DNA from: Xylona heveae TC161
Lineage: Eukaryota; Ascomycota; Xylonomycetes; Xylonales; Xylonaceae
Length of the DNA: 64,000 nucleotides
Assembly (NCBI RefSeq): GCF_001619985.1
Contig: NW_017264195.1
Coordinates: 1,736,001-1,800,000, forward strand
Direction of reading: 5' to 3'
Positions 24,812 through 37,600 of the stretch are shown piece after piece. Both the position numbers and the translations under genes were made by a program. The number at the start of each line of letters is the position of its first letter. Within the stretch, counting starts at the first letter, position 1. The notes beneath the pieces were generated by a model, which was not told the DNA's origin, made no database searches, and saw only the letters and a program-made list of their open reading frames with translations.

Positions 24812-26334
24812 ATGACTGCTCACGAAGCAGAGTCCAACACCGCTGGTACACCACCCACCGAGCTTGATGAGAGGGCGAATACAGATCTCGAAAAGGAGGC
24901 ACCGGGTCGCTCCTCTTCTGAGAGCAGCCCTGGGCCACGCCCAACAACATCGCAGCGGGAGCCGCCGAATGGAGGTGTACGTGCTTGGTTGGTCGTCGTG
25001 GGAGCAACTGCCTCGCAGATCTGTACCTTCGGTTACATTCAGTCGTTTGGGTAAGTCATTCCAATTTTATTATTTTACTCGGATCCCACCCCTTCCCCAC
25101 CGCCATCATACGCGAATCATTCTTTGACTTTGAACTGACGGGTCCGCTTTTGGATTAGTATCTACGAACAATATTACCAAGCCAATCAGCTGAAGCACGA
25201 AACTCCCAGCAACATCTCTTGGATTGGTTCGCTGCAACTATGTCTGCTCTTCCTCTTGGGTATGGTTAGTGGGCCATTATTTGACCGCTATGGCGCACGG
25301 GTAAGTCTACTCTCTTCGAATGAAGGCGATGCCAAGAATCCACTGATTCGTTGCTGACCTCTGATTTCAAGGTTGTACTCATTCCGTCGTCTATTATCAT
25401 GGTCTTCTCGGCCATGATGACTAGTCTTTGCAAGGAATACTACCAGTTCATTTTGGCCCAGGGAATTCTCAGCGGATTTGCCTCTGGCATGATCTTCACC
25501 CCTGTCGTTTCGGCAGTGGGCCAGTATTTCACCACGCGACGTGCGCTCGCCATGGGTACTGTCGTGAGCGGTTCCTCTCTCGGGGGTGTCATCTTTCCGG
25601 CTGCCCTAAACCGTCTCTTCAACAATTCTACGGTTGGATTTGGCTGGGCGCAGCGAATTGTCGGATTCATTATGCTCCCGCTTCTGATATTTACTTGCTT
25701 GACGGTAAAAGAATTTTCCCCTCATAGACAGGGAGCCATTTTCCTTCCGAAGGCGTTCAAATCGGGCCCCTATATCTTCGCCAACATTGGCTTCTTCACG
25801 ACCCTCCTCGGCATGTACACTCCAATCTTTTTCCTGGTGACGTACGCTGTGTCACACGGAGCCAGCGTTCCAATGGCAATGTACATGGTTTGCATCCTTA
25901 ACGCTGCCTCCTTCATTGGCCGGACTTCTTCTGGGTACTTTGCGGACAAATTTGGTCGTTACAATGCCATGGTCGTTTCGACCATCGCCGCTGCCATTCT
26001 CGAGTTCTGCTGGATTGCGACGCACAACAATGCTGGTATCATTATGTTCGCAATAGTCTTTGGTGTTCTTACCGGTGCTGTTGTTTCTTTGTATTCGCCC
26101 TGTATTGCTGAGGTGACTCCGAACCGTTCAGATATTGGAACGTATCTCGGCATGGGAATGGCGTTTTCGAGCTTGGCTGGCCTTACTGGTTCGCCAATCA
26201 ATGGTGCCATGATTGAGCATTACGGGGATTACTGGCAAGCCGCTGTCTTTAGTGGGATGATGACGGTGGCAGGAGCAATTGCCAATACCATCGCAAGATT
26301 TTGGCTGGACAAGCGGGTATTCGTCAAGGTCTAA
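24812..26334 (+). CDS. MFS transporter, monocarboxylate-porter (MCT/Mch) type
   Basis: Three exons (24812-25050, 25159-25300, 25372-26334) give 447 residues. The cytosolic N-terminus is acidic and Ser/Pro-rich (residues 1-50), then PPNGGVRAWLVVVGATASQ begins TM1, the usual MCT opening motif. TM1 ends in FGYIQSFGIYEQYY across intron 1. About twelve membrane segments follow. The short motif GPLFDRYGAR after TM2 is the MFS loop signature, and the matching second-half motif is GYFADKFGRYNAM. Fungal members carry monocarboxylates, riboflavin or unknown substrates, so the cargo is not predictable. No metabolic gene adjoins it. The C-terminus is very short (KRVFVKV). Confidence 0.9.
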
Positions 26335-29300
26335 CTCGCTACCTTTGATTCAATCCTCTGAAGCCTTAGAAACACACTGTATATTTCCTTGAAAAACATC
26401 GGCGCTTATTCAACTTGATGGGCTTTACTTGCTGGAATGCATTAATATCCGACCCATAGTTAATAATTGTTTTTAGACATCCATATACTTTTTCTCCATA
26501 TTTGTGAACAAATGACCATGGAATGTGCGTCGGAATAAAGTCAATCGGCACGACGGATCAGATAGTTGAAGCTATGAGCGACAGCAACTATTTCACTCTC
26601 CGTGTCTCCGTTTGAGAGTTGACCGAAATGGAAAAAAATCTCTCAAGATCCCTGCTTTCGCTTGCACGACTTCATTTCGGAGCCCACTTCGGAGTTTGCG
26701 GACGACAGCGAATTTGAGTAATCGTTAGTTTTGGATAAATGAAGTGATTCTCTTGGTGAACATGAATTCAAGTTTGGAGTAATGATCGTCGTGTATTTCG
26801 GAGAAAAATGGAGATTGTAAGTTACACCCTATCTCCATGATATCTCCAAGGGAAAAAAAGCAGCTCCCTCCTGCATTAGCGTCGTCCTGACTAAACACAG
26901 TTAAGTCGCGCCCCACAGCTACGAGCGAGGAGCCGGAGTTAGACCCGACTCTCTTAAACTAACTTATGCATAGCTTCAGGGCCTTGGGCCCACTTATGCA
27001 AGCTCAGTCATACGGTTAACTTAATGCATCCTCTAAAGTGATTTGTGGTTGACTAAGCTAGGCCGGCGAACCTGCCATCACTTTGCCGTGCATAGGAAAT
27101 TGTGCGATGATAATACTCTTCATATGATGATAATAGATTTGCATATGAAAGAGTTTGAAATCGGATTGTACTTGTATAAGCCCATTATTATTGACCATCG
27201 ACTCTGCATCAATTTTAAGCTCAACGAGGTATGATTATTTGACGACTTCGCCTTGAAAAGACCTATGCACAGCGTCATTACAGCTGCCAAAGTGACTGGT
27301 TTACAGCTAGACGAGTCGTTACTGCAATGAAAAATCCATTCGATTTTATACTTCGTAACCTTAGCTGATCCGATTTCCCTCTATGCACCATCTCCGTATT
27401 TCTTTGCAAACGGAGCCTAAATGGGTTCATCCTTTGAATATGTTGCCTGTTTCTCGTCAAAGGATTTCGCCTTTGTTATGGAGTTTACATTGGGTCCACT
27501 GCAGAGACGACGGACGACCCCGCGAACCTGAACCGACTAAAGATTTTGCCGGGTCTACCACCGACATTGCTCGCTTTGTACAAAAGTACAGAGGTAGATC
27601 TCACCTGAATTCTTACCCGACAATGTGTATAGTCAGGTAACTGGCTACCGTAGGAGCCTACCGAACATTTCTCGACTACAGCGACTACCCAGAGAACAGC
27701 TCGCTCACTAAAGTACCTGGAATAACGGGTTACTATAGCGAGGTACCCTACACTATAGACCCCAAATGTATCTCCATACCTACCTTAGGTACCTTAGGTA
27801 TCCTATTCTACCTTCCCTACACAACTCTCTTGCGGGGAGATGAATGATCCCTTTTAGTTGCGGGAAGAAAACATCTAATGACACTTAACTGTCATAATTA
27901 GTGGAATGTCTTAACTGGAACCGTCAAATTAAGTCCCCGGAAGGGCTACTAAATAGCCGTGGGCTGCGGGGTTCTAGCAATAAACTAGTTGCCTGACGGT
28001 AAGTCCAACTGACGATACTATAGTACTATCGCTCTAAAAGTGGCGTAGAATCGACAGAGGTTTATTTCATTGTAAAGCCAAGCAGGGAATATATGGCAAG
28101 CAGCGTCGACGTCGCTGCTCAGTCGCAGAGGGAGTCCCTTCTTATTCCTGATTGGCTTTATCGTCAACTTACAAAGGCCATTCGTAAGATTGGTTCCAGT
28201 TATGATTAGGTAAGAAAGATACCTAAGATAAGTATAGATAGGGAGGTACATTAGGTAGATTACCGTCGTTGCCGTGGGCTTTCACCATCCTTGCCTGTGG
28301 CTTCCAAGTGACCAGGATACCCAGGCAGACCACCACCCCTTGGCTTTTGGCAATACCTGGGCATTCCCTACAGCGGGTGGCGCTATCTCTTGATGATCTG
28401 GTGATGATCCCTGACCTTTTCATTTTGCGTTTGCGCACTGGTTACCATATTGGGCGACGATCAAGTAGTTTCGTCACGCACCTGCACCATGTCCAGGGGG
28501 AATGTAACGTTCTCGGTATAATCCTTGTCACCATGACCCTTTCCCCCGCCTTTCCCCATGGGTTAGATGTCCAAGGATAAGGGTTCTAGGGGGTTGCATA
28601 GTACGGCTTTTTTTTTGAAGCTATTTATCAAATTGTTGTTAGTCTCGCGCGCGGAATTGCGCGGATTCATGTGCTCAAATTCCCCCGCTCTTCTTATCTT
28701 CTCTACGTTCCTTCTCATCTCTCCACGAAGTGATCCGAACTTCCCACATAGTTATCTGATCGATAGGCAATTGGGAATCCACGTAGGGGAACGAAAACAC
28801 ATCCCTGTTTTCACCGCAGACTGGGTTCAGATGGGGATCCTGGATACGTGTGAGAAATGTAGGCGCCGAAGAAGGGATCAGATTTGTACAGACTTCACAC
28901 AGATTTGCTGGGAACCCTTCTACCTGGATTTCAATCAAGACCCTTGAACTGGTCGGCTGCCTATGTGTTGCAGCAGCATAAGCGAACATGATTTGTATGC
29001 AGCGGACCTACACTGCATCCATCCGGCAACAGCATACATTGTTTTGGGGAACGTGCAGAACTCTTGTATCTTCTCTAAAATGAGAACAATGCTTACTGGA
29101 GAAACAAAAACGCGTCTAGCGTTACACAACAATATATAACATGCTAGAATTAACCTGATGATTAGGCACAATGATTGCATATCCCCGAGGTATGATTCGG
29201 CTTCGTGAAACTACCGTATATCAAGCATCCGGAAACTCACTGGGCCAAAAAGGAACCGAGTTGCTGGATCCCACAGCACATAGCGCGCAGGGAAAAAGAG

Positions 29301-31648
29301 GTACGTAATTGCATTTTGGAAAACCAGATCCGTCTTTTGTATCGTGAGGATCATCCATCGATCATCCGCAAATTCCATGATCTTCGGGACTTCTCATCAA
29401 CCTAAATGATTAAGCACTAAGCCGATACACGGCCGGTCTCCGGAAAAGGGGTGCCACTCTGGCCGTGCGCTCATCCTCAGCTCCTCGTAGGGCCAAAGAC
29501 TTGGCAAAACATAAATGATCATGCTATGTCTCCCCACGAGCTAGTTACCAAAACTTCTTTTTGCAACCCTCTCATCTGTTTGGCTTTTCCAGAGGCAGGC
29601 GCTTTGCAGACGGTATTTTGTGCTATGCCGAAGCTCTACAAATGAATCCAACATGCTGCACCTGGCGCGTAAAGTAATCCGGCAGAATATTGCACCGCGA
29701 ATACGTGATTATATTAATCTCGTAAAGCTGAGGCAAGATGGGTTTAAATTGTGCTGTGCTCAGACGGTCCAAGGTAACAGAATATTCCGATAGTGTAGCC
29801 ACTTGACGTCATTTTAAGATCGACAGTCAGATGCTATTGTTGCAGTTAGCACTCGTGCGGACCTGATAAAATAAATCAAGCAACTTGATCATAGATAACT
29901 CCTATACGCGTGAATGGCTGCAAAAACCTGAGGTCTAGCATAGTCTATTATTCTGACAGCAGTAAGCTGTCTGCGCAGCGAGGATGACAGATTAATCAAC
30001 CTCCCAGAACGGTAATCCTGTCAGAGCAGAAGACACCGTCGACCGTGGAGTAGCTTACCGGGCTCAGCCACCAAGGGTCTGTTCAAGGGTAGGTGGGAGC
30101 CCCGTTGCTGCGTTTCCTTCAATCTGGGGCGTGGGGCCTGCAGCAGTAAGTCCACCTGCCTCAAGCCACCATGAGTGGGGGAGAAAAAGGAAGAAACCTG
30201 GGGAAGGCGTCTGTTGATGTGTCTTCCGTCTGCAGTAAAATTAGTACAAAGTGGGGAAATGGCAAAATAATCATGAAGTAAACAACAACAGACCACGCTC
30301 TTCCAAATTAGAAACGATGCAACAAGGCAACTTAGCTCTCCAAGGAGAGAGGCTAGTTATGGTAGAAACAAAATAGACGATAGAGAGCCAAGCAAATCAT
30401 GCCGACCCGCAATTAACGGGCGCGATGGGGGAACTCGGGAATATCCAATAACGCAAGCATCTCCACTAATCTTTTCCAATCTGCCACGCTGCAGCCACAA
30501 AAATTGGACAATTACCTTGCGCAAAGTACCGGTACGAACAGCGTGTTCCACGAGCGAAATCAACAAGCTTGTTCCTGAACAAGGCGTCGTCTATGTTGGC
30601 CCTATCTTATGCAGCCACTCCTCGATACGCTGGGAAGCGGTCAAACACATGCAACAACAGGATTGGAGCGAAGAGGTGCCTGGTGTGTGTGCGTGCGTGT
30701 GTGTGGAGAGATTTGGAGGGGGAATGCATAATGAGTAATCTCGGGTCCTGAGTAAGGTCAGCCCTAACAAATGGGAGGCTTTCCATTTGGAGATCGCGGG
30801 CCTAGACCAATATCATCGCCAAGGACGACTCTAGCCTATCCCCTCAAGCATCGGTGGCATCTCCTCCCTCATGTCGTTGGAAATCTAGCTCCATAGTTTG
30901 TGGACACTTTACTGCACCATCTTCCTTTGCGCCGAATCCTGTTCGCCGGGTAGGCGGGGCATCACGGGCCGCAAAAAAGGGCCGACCCGCTCTCTGCGTC
31001 TTTGCCTCAGCATCTTGCGCCATCTTGTGAAAGTTGAGAGGTGACCGTGAAAGGATAAGGCTGTACTGTCAGTTAAGACGCTAGATTTTGTACTTGATGT
31101 TGTTGGTCTTGTTGCACGGAATAATATGTGTAATTTGCTCCATCATACACAATAAACACATTTTCTGTCAGTTACCCCCACCATTCCTCTTATTCGAGAT
31201 TGAAAGGGAGTGTGGTTGAAGATCAAAGAAGCTGAAGCCGAGCTGACGCCAGCGGCATAAAAATGTCAGGGCCACAGTCGTCTTACAATGCACACGTCGA
31301 GCGGTAAAAATGTAAAGCGGTCATGGCAAAAGGCTCCTGCTTAAGCCACCTATTTAACCAGATTTGGCAAAGTGAAACGAGAAAATGTTGAAGGTTTCAC
31401 CGTAGGCACAGTTCTATGAATGTGATAGAGAAATTTTGATGGTCTTATCAAGAGTACGAGCAACCATTTGATCATACTACGAAATCGTTCAATTCGAGAA
31501 AAGTAAACGTTGCATTGATACCTAGGAGAAAAGGATAAGACAGAAAAGTCAAAAGTCTAAGTACAATTTATGTATGCTTTACAAACTCCGTACAATTAGA
31601 AAACTCCAATTTCAAACTTGACGCTTTAACAAGTCAAATATCTCATAT
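26335..31648. other. 5.3-kb intergenic region, no gene recognised
   Basis: This is the largest gene-free stretch, directly downstream of the polyketide synthase. It contains CCTTAGGTACC-type palindromic sequence near 27780-27801, a related half-site pair near 28229-28258, and a GT-rich run near 30683-30706. Open frames up to about 125 codons (for example 28567-28947) have no domain, no splice support and unlike codon use. Confidence 0.45.
27783..27800. repeat. CCTTAGGTACCTTAGGTA palindromic repeat
   Basis: Two tandem CCTTAGGTA units; the internal CTTAGGTACCTTAGG segment is largely self-complementary. It is related to the 20-bp palindrome near 23.9 kb. Confidence 0.75.
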
Positions 31649-34600
31649 CTAAGCGGCCTGGACCTTGCCAGCCAGAGCATCAATGGTTGTATCCTGGCTC
31701 ATCAGCTCGTTCAATGCGACATTAAGACCGAAGCTGGCGGCAAAGAATGTCCTGAGCTGTGATGCAATCATACTGTCCAAACCATAGCTGGCCAGAGCTT
31801 TCTTGACACTAATCTGCTCGCGAGCAACGAAGAGAAGCTTAGCCATGGTATCGACAATGGCATCCATGGCAACCTCCACATATCGTTGATCGTTCTTGTC
31901 GATGGTACTCAAGACTTCACCCACCGGCACAGACTCGGTACTCTGCTCAGCGTTCTCAGAACTGCTCTGGAGAGCACGAATCATGGCGCTAACGGCAATA
32001 TTTTGGGACCATGGGACGTCTTCACCAGCATCTGTGTCGGACTCGACAGGAAGTTTTGCCTTGCTAGGATCAAGTCCCAATAGCAAACTGCTAGGCTCTG
32101 CCAAGGCCTCAAATTCCTCGGATTCATTGGCCTTGTCGGGAATGCCGTCGACTATCGCTGCTTCCAAGAGTTCTAGTACTTCATCTATTGGTCTTGTTGC
32201 CAAGCCAACCTCCGCATTATCACCTTCCTCCTGGACGGGGCCAAGGGCGATGAAGCGGGCGTTGAAGCCTTGGGATCTCCATTGACGTGCAATTGACTCA
32301 CGCAAAGTGTCAATGAGTGGATTAAGAGTCAAACCAGAATCACCAAGGACAGACTTGATGGAACCAAGCAAAGTGATGAACCGTGGCGGCGGGCCTTCCT
32401 TGACAAGTTCGTGAAGACGCCGTAACTGGTAGCTTTGAGACCGGAACGCTTTTTGATATTGAGCGTGATCGAGACCATCCAATGATTCATCCTATCCAAA
32501 TTAGAATTGATGAGGAAAACGATGCAGTGTATGCTCACCTCTAGATTGGCCGGTCCTTGAATAATTCCTCCAATGGACTTGCGGAATTTGACCTTCAGCA
32601 AATCGACATCGTTAGGCTTCGTCATAGAGCTCTCTACAAATGACAAGGAGACACCCAAATCGGCCAGCTGCTTAGAGTAATCATCAATCCCGGACGCATG
32701 AGTCGAGACGGTTTGTGGCTGCGAAATAAAGACGAGGTCTTTTGCACCCTTTTCAGCCAACCACATGCCGATTTCTCTGCCCAGATGGGATTCCAGACAG
32801 CCAATGAGAATATAGCTCTCATGTGGACTGCATTTGAGTGTCCAAGCATGGGGAAGAGCCTGGTATGTTCATAAGCGAGAAGACATAAAAGTATTGGTTC
32901 GTTATACTTACAGTTTCCTGAGCGGATTGATCAATCCGTAATACTGATTTGCCAAACTTGACGGCATCCATCTCTGGGAAGGACTCATCTCGGATCGCGG
33001 ACATTGGGAGTACTGAAGCCGGACTTGGAAATTGAATAACTCCTTCGCGATAGAGGGACAACGTCTCCGCGAGGAGGCTACAGCAATGTCAATATGGGAA
33101 GAATTCCAGCCAATACGGAGAGATATTTACCTGGAGAACACTTTTGGCTTCTTGGACACGATAAGATCCATATCAAGAGAAACCAAGGCCCAGTTCTGGT
33201 CTCGCTGACGGTGCCATAGCTGTCGCCCTTGGTCCTTCTCAGCGGCTATGCGGACGACAAACCCGAGCGGCGACACCATTGCGGACAGCTCATCCACATA
33301 GCCCTGGGACTCATGTGCAACTATGATATCAAAGCCTTTTTCTTTTGTGAGTTGAAGCGCATCGTTGACAAAAGACCCTTCGTCTGGCTTGAGCACGTTC
33401 TCCACGGGTATTTGGAGCTCGCGCGCGACGGCTTCAGAGCTTTGGTTAGGGCCAATAGAAGCGAAAACCTTGTAAACATTGTAAGCACATGAGGACTAAG
33501 GTAATATTGAAGATTGGGAAATTCACCTTTGCGCCTTTCAACTTGGCAATTGTGCTCATGGCGAGGGCGATGTCTTCATCGAGTATGTGCAGAAGCAGGT
33601 TCTGTAGAGCGTAATTAGAAAGGCACTCTCCATGTCTGTATTAATCAACTTACATCACCGGCGGAAACCTTGGCAATATGCTTGATCAGGTAAAGAGCCG
33701 AACAATATGCAATCGGCATAGTGGTAACTTTTTCAAGGATCTCCCCTGGCCGAAGCAGTTTTATTAGGTCTCGAGAGACCCTCATCTTGGACTGCCAGCC
33801 ACCTCTGGCAAGTGCAAAAACATTGTCACCCTTGTGGAGCCCAAGAATTCTTGATCCGACACGAGTCACGGTGCCTGTACATTCTCCAGTGAGGGAGAAG
33901 CCGGGAACTCCGTCTGCAGATCCAGAGTGTTTAAGTGCAACCGTCTTGAGGTCAAACTCAATCTCTTCGGGTTCGAGTGGCTTCGAAGTGTCGATTCTGT
34001 TTGTGAGGATCTCAGCAATGTCATCCGCATATCGAGCCTTCGCAGTAGACTTAATAGCCGGCGGAGCAGTGGGCAGAATACGCTTGATCTGAATCAAGCC
34101 ATCCAAATAGGTTAATTCCGTCTCCGTTTCGGCCGGTGCTGAAAGTCCTTCGGAGAGTATCAATTTTGCTAATTGACTTTCTTCACCTCCTTTAATGTCA
34201 AGCCTCAAAACGACAAATGGGAGTGTCGGATTCTGTGCCTTGATGGCTTGCGCAAAACCAGTAACGAGAACAGATTTCGGAGAATCCTCTGGCTGGAAGC
34301 CCGATGGTGTAACCCAGACGATAGATTTCGCATTATCGGACAGCTTTTTCAAGTTGGTGAATTCAGTCTCATTCATGTCTGGGAAGAGAGGTCGCTCTAA
34401 TTCGGCAAGCATTATGACTTGGCCAGACACGTCTCCAAGTTCGGATAGAGATACGACGTTAATAGAAATGCTCTGTTCTTTAGCAAGGTTTTCAACTTCC
34501 GATGCAAGCGCAACTGTCTGATCGCGGTATACCTAAAGACACAATGTTAGCTTCTCAAGCGGACTTCTTCAGAGCAGCATCCTTACTAGTGTCAAAGCTT

Positions 34601-37600
34601 CGTCCGCCTTGTCCTTGGACACGGAATTCACTGGCTCCGGCTCAATAGCTGTAGAGACCATGACATTCATGAACTGGCTTGGCTGAATGTAGTCGTCCAG
34701 CTCAATTGCTGGCCTGGTGAAACCGGTTTCTTTAAGGATAGTTTCCCATTTAGCCACCGTCATGAAAGGAGAGTTGGGTCTTCCATCAGTGTGACCCTTC
34801 CAGTAATCTTGGAACCCTCCCAAAACAATCGCCAGCCAGATTGGTTCAATGGTTGTCTCAACAAGGACTAACTTTCCGCCTGGCTTCAGAAGCGATCTTA
34901 CGTGGGTAAGCGTTTCCTTCATTACAGTTGTGGCATGGAGAACCTAATACACATTAGTCAAGTTGTTCAGGCCAATCGAGGTAGTCCCCTTACATTCGCT
35001 GCAATGATAACGTCCATTGAGCCCTTCTCAAAGCCCTGATCGCTAACGTCGCGCTCGATATCGATGGTGGCGTATTTCATGCCGCCATACTCCTTAAATT
35101 CTTCTCGAGCTCCACTCAAGAAAAAACTTGAGACATCAGTAAAAGTGTAGCTCCCATAGCGCCTGACTGGATCTTTTCCATTCAAGACAGCTAATATCTC
35201 TCGTGTCGCACCACCAGTGCCACCTCCAATTTCCAGGTAATTTGCAGCCGGGGACTTGTGGCCTATCAAATCGATTACCCGTCGCAACTGGACCATAGAT
35301 CCGCTTGCCGTAGCAGAGTTAGTATATAGCTTGGGCAGAAGCTCTCCTTCCATCAAGACTTCGTGTGCCGACGCTTCATTGTTGAAAATTCTCTCCATAT
35401 TCTGGTACATCCGGTGCATCAGCTGAGCCTCAACCGCGACAGGTCCAACTTCAGTACAAATCTTGTCAATCAGAGTATCGCGACTGGAAGGGGAGAGTGC
35501 TAGCGCTTCCTTTCCGTAGGCAATTTCTCCGCTTTCTGCTTTCTTGACTGTGGCATGCATCCAATCCCAAAATCGTACAAGACCAATGTCAAGCTCCGAG
35601 CGATCAACATTAGGTGCAATCTTCGAGACAAACTGAACCAAAATCGCGATGGATGCTTGATCAATCTTTTCGAAGGCCTCAGCGGCCTCGAATGACACGG
35701 GAGGAAACATCTCACGCGCGCGCTCTGGGAGAAGCCTGGTGTAGTCTGCCTTCCAGACGGGATGGGTAAACGGAGTAGCACCGGCATTTTCAGCCTGCCT
35801 AGAGCTTTTCACAGGCTCAGCCACAACATTACCAATATCCATCACTACTTTGCCAGAACTAGAGATGAGCTGAACACGGGCCTCGAGGTTTCCTGTATCC
35901 GTTTGCTTGCCCCAGGCCATTGCCGAACCATCAATATCTTCGATCGCCTCGGAAGACACAGGAATTGACAGTCTCGATAAAGTTATAGGCCGAACCAAGT
36001 TATGGGCATTACGAGGCTCGCCTCGTTTTGCTGCAATTAAGCCAAGCTGAATGCATGCATCAATTGCAGTGGGATGAACCTCATAAGAGGATTCGCCGAT
36101 AGGCCGACCTGTGCTTGGGAGGAGTGCAATTTGTGCACCTGCCTTGTTCCCCACAGGGTTGGTGCGCAAAAAGCTCATTGCCTGAAAAGCGGGCCCATAT
36201 TCTAGACCGAGGCTCGCGAATCTTGAATACCAGGCGTCTGCTGAAACCGGCTTCGGCGTCTCAGCCATATTAACCTGAGATTTTGTGCCTTGAACGCATT
36301 AGTGATGGGCATGCAATCGTAGGGACGATGTGACGTACTGATATTTTGACTCTGAATGCTGACAAGACCAGAGCAGTGTACTGTGGTGCGGCCGTCCGCG
36401 ATAGAAACAATCTCAAATGCCTGAGAGAATCTTGATTGACTAGAACCTTGCTCATGAAGACTTATGACGAGCTCAGTGTCGGAAGCCGACACACCTAGGA
36501 GAACAGGGTCCTCAAATGTGACAGCCGGAAAGTGATATCCTGAGATACGTTCGTTGCCTTCTTTCTCAGAAAACATTTGCTTCACGGCTTCCATCGCCAT
36601 AACAAGGAAGCATGCAGGAGAAAGCGTTGTGGTTCCTCGAACCTGGCATTGAATCAGCCCAAGATTAGTCTTTAAAATGAAATCTTTCTTGCTCACCTTG
36701 CAATCCTCAAGCCATGGAACATCTTGGACAGTAATAATATTTCTCCAGCTTGGGCTACGCGGGGAGCAGCCCGGGATTCTTGAGCCGAGAAGGTCATGCC
36801 GTAGAAATTTGCGTTCCTTCACCTCACGATGAATTCTGTTCTCATGCCAGAAAATATCTTTATACTGGTATCGATAGGTTGGCAGGTCGGGAATAACATG
36901 TCCCTTCCTCTGAGAACCGGTTTTCTGGTCTCGAACGGCGTTGATCTCATCAAAATTGATGTCGACGCAGCGAGTGAATAGAGTTCCAGCAAGAGAGAGA
37001 GCGCATGTTACCGCATCCTTTCCACGTGTCAGGACAGAGCTATAACCTGGAAATTTCTTGCCCTTTGACTTCAGCAGCGACTCCAGTTGCCGAATGGGAC
37101 CAGCAAGAGCTGAATGAGGGCCAACTTCAACAAGCATGTCCACAGGAACGTCAGGAGTTGAGACGAGATCTTCCAGTGCGGTCGTGAATAGCACTGGATT
37201 CTCAAGATTCTCTCTCCAGTATGCTGCGTCAAGACCATCTCCCTGGAAGCGCTTGCCATACACGGAAGAAAAGAATGTCTTCAATGGGCGTTGGAGCCTA
37301 ACACGGTCATTTGCAATCTGTTTCAGGCCATTAGATGTTGCAGACTCGTAATATTCCGAGACCTCTTTCATGTGGGGAGAATGGTACGCTTTGCCTCCAG
37401 TTTGGAGGACCCTTGCAAACACGCCCTCTGCAGAGACATCCTTGGTTATCTGGTCTATCGTCTCGGGATCGCCACTTATAGTCACACCCTCGGGAGAGTT
37501 GACTGCGGCTACCTTGACTATACCGTCGTAGTTACTCAGACGGGGCTCGATCGCATCTCTGCCAAGACCAATAGCAGCCATTGACCCCTTCTTGGTAATC

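Noticed and set aside
28567-28947. 126-codon open frame on the + strand, with a similar-sized frame on the other strand
   Set aside because: No family features; both strands are open, typical of a chance gap in stops.
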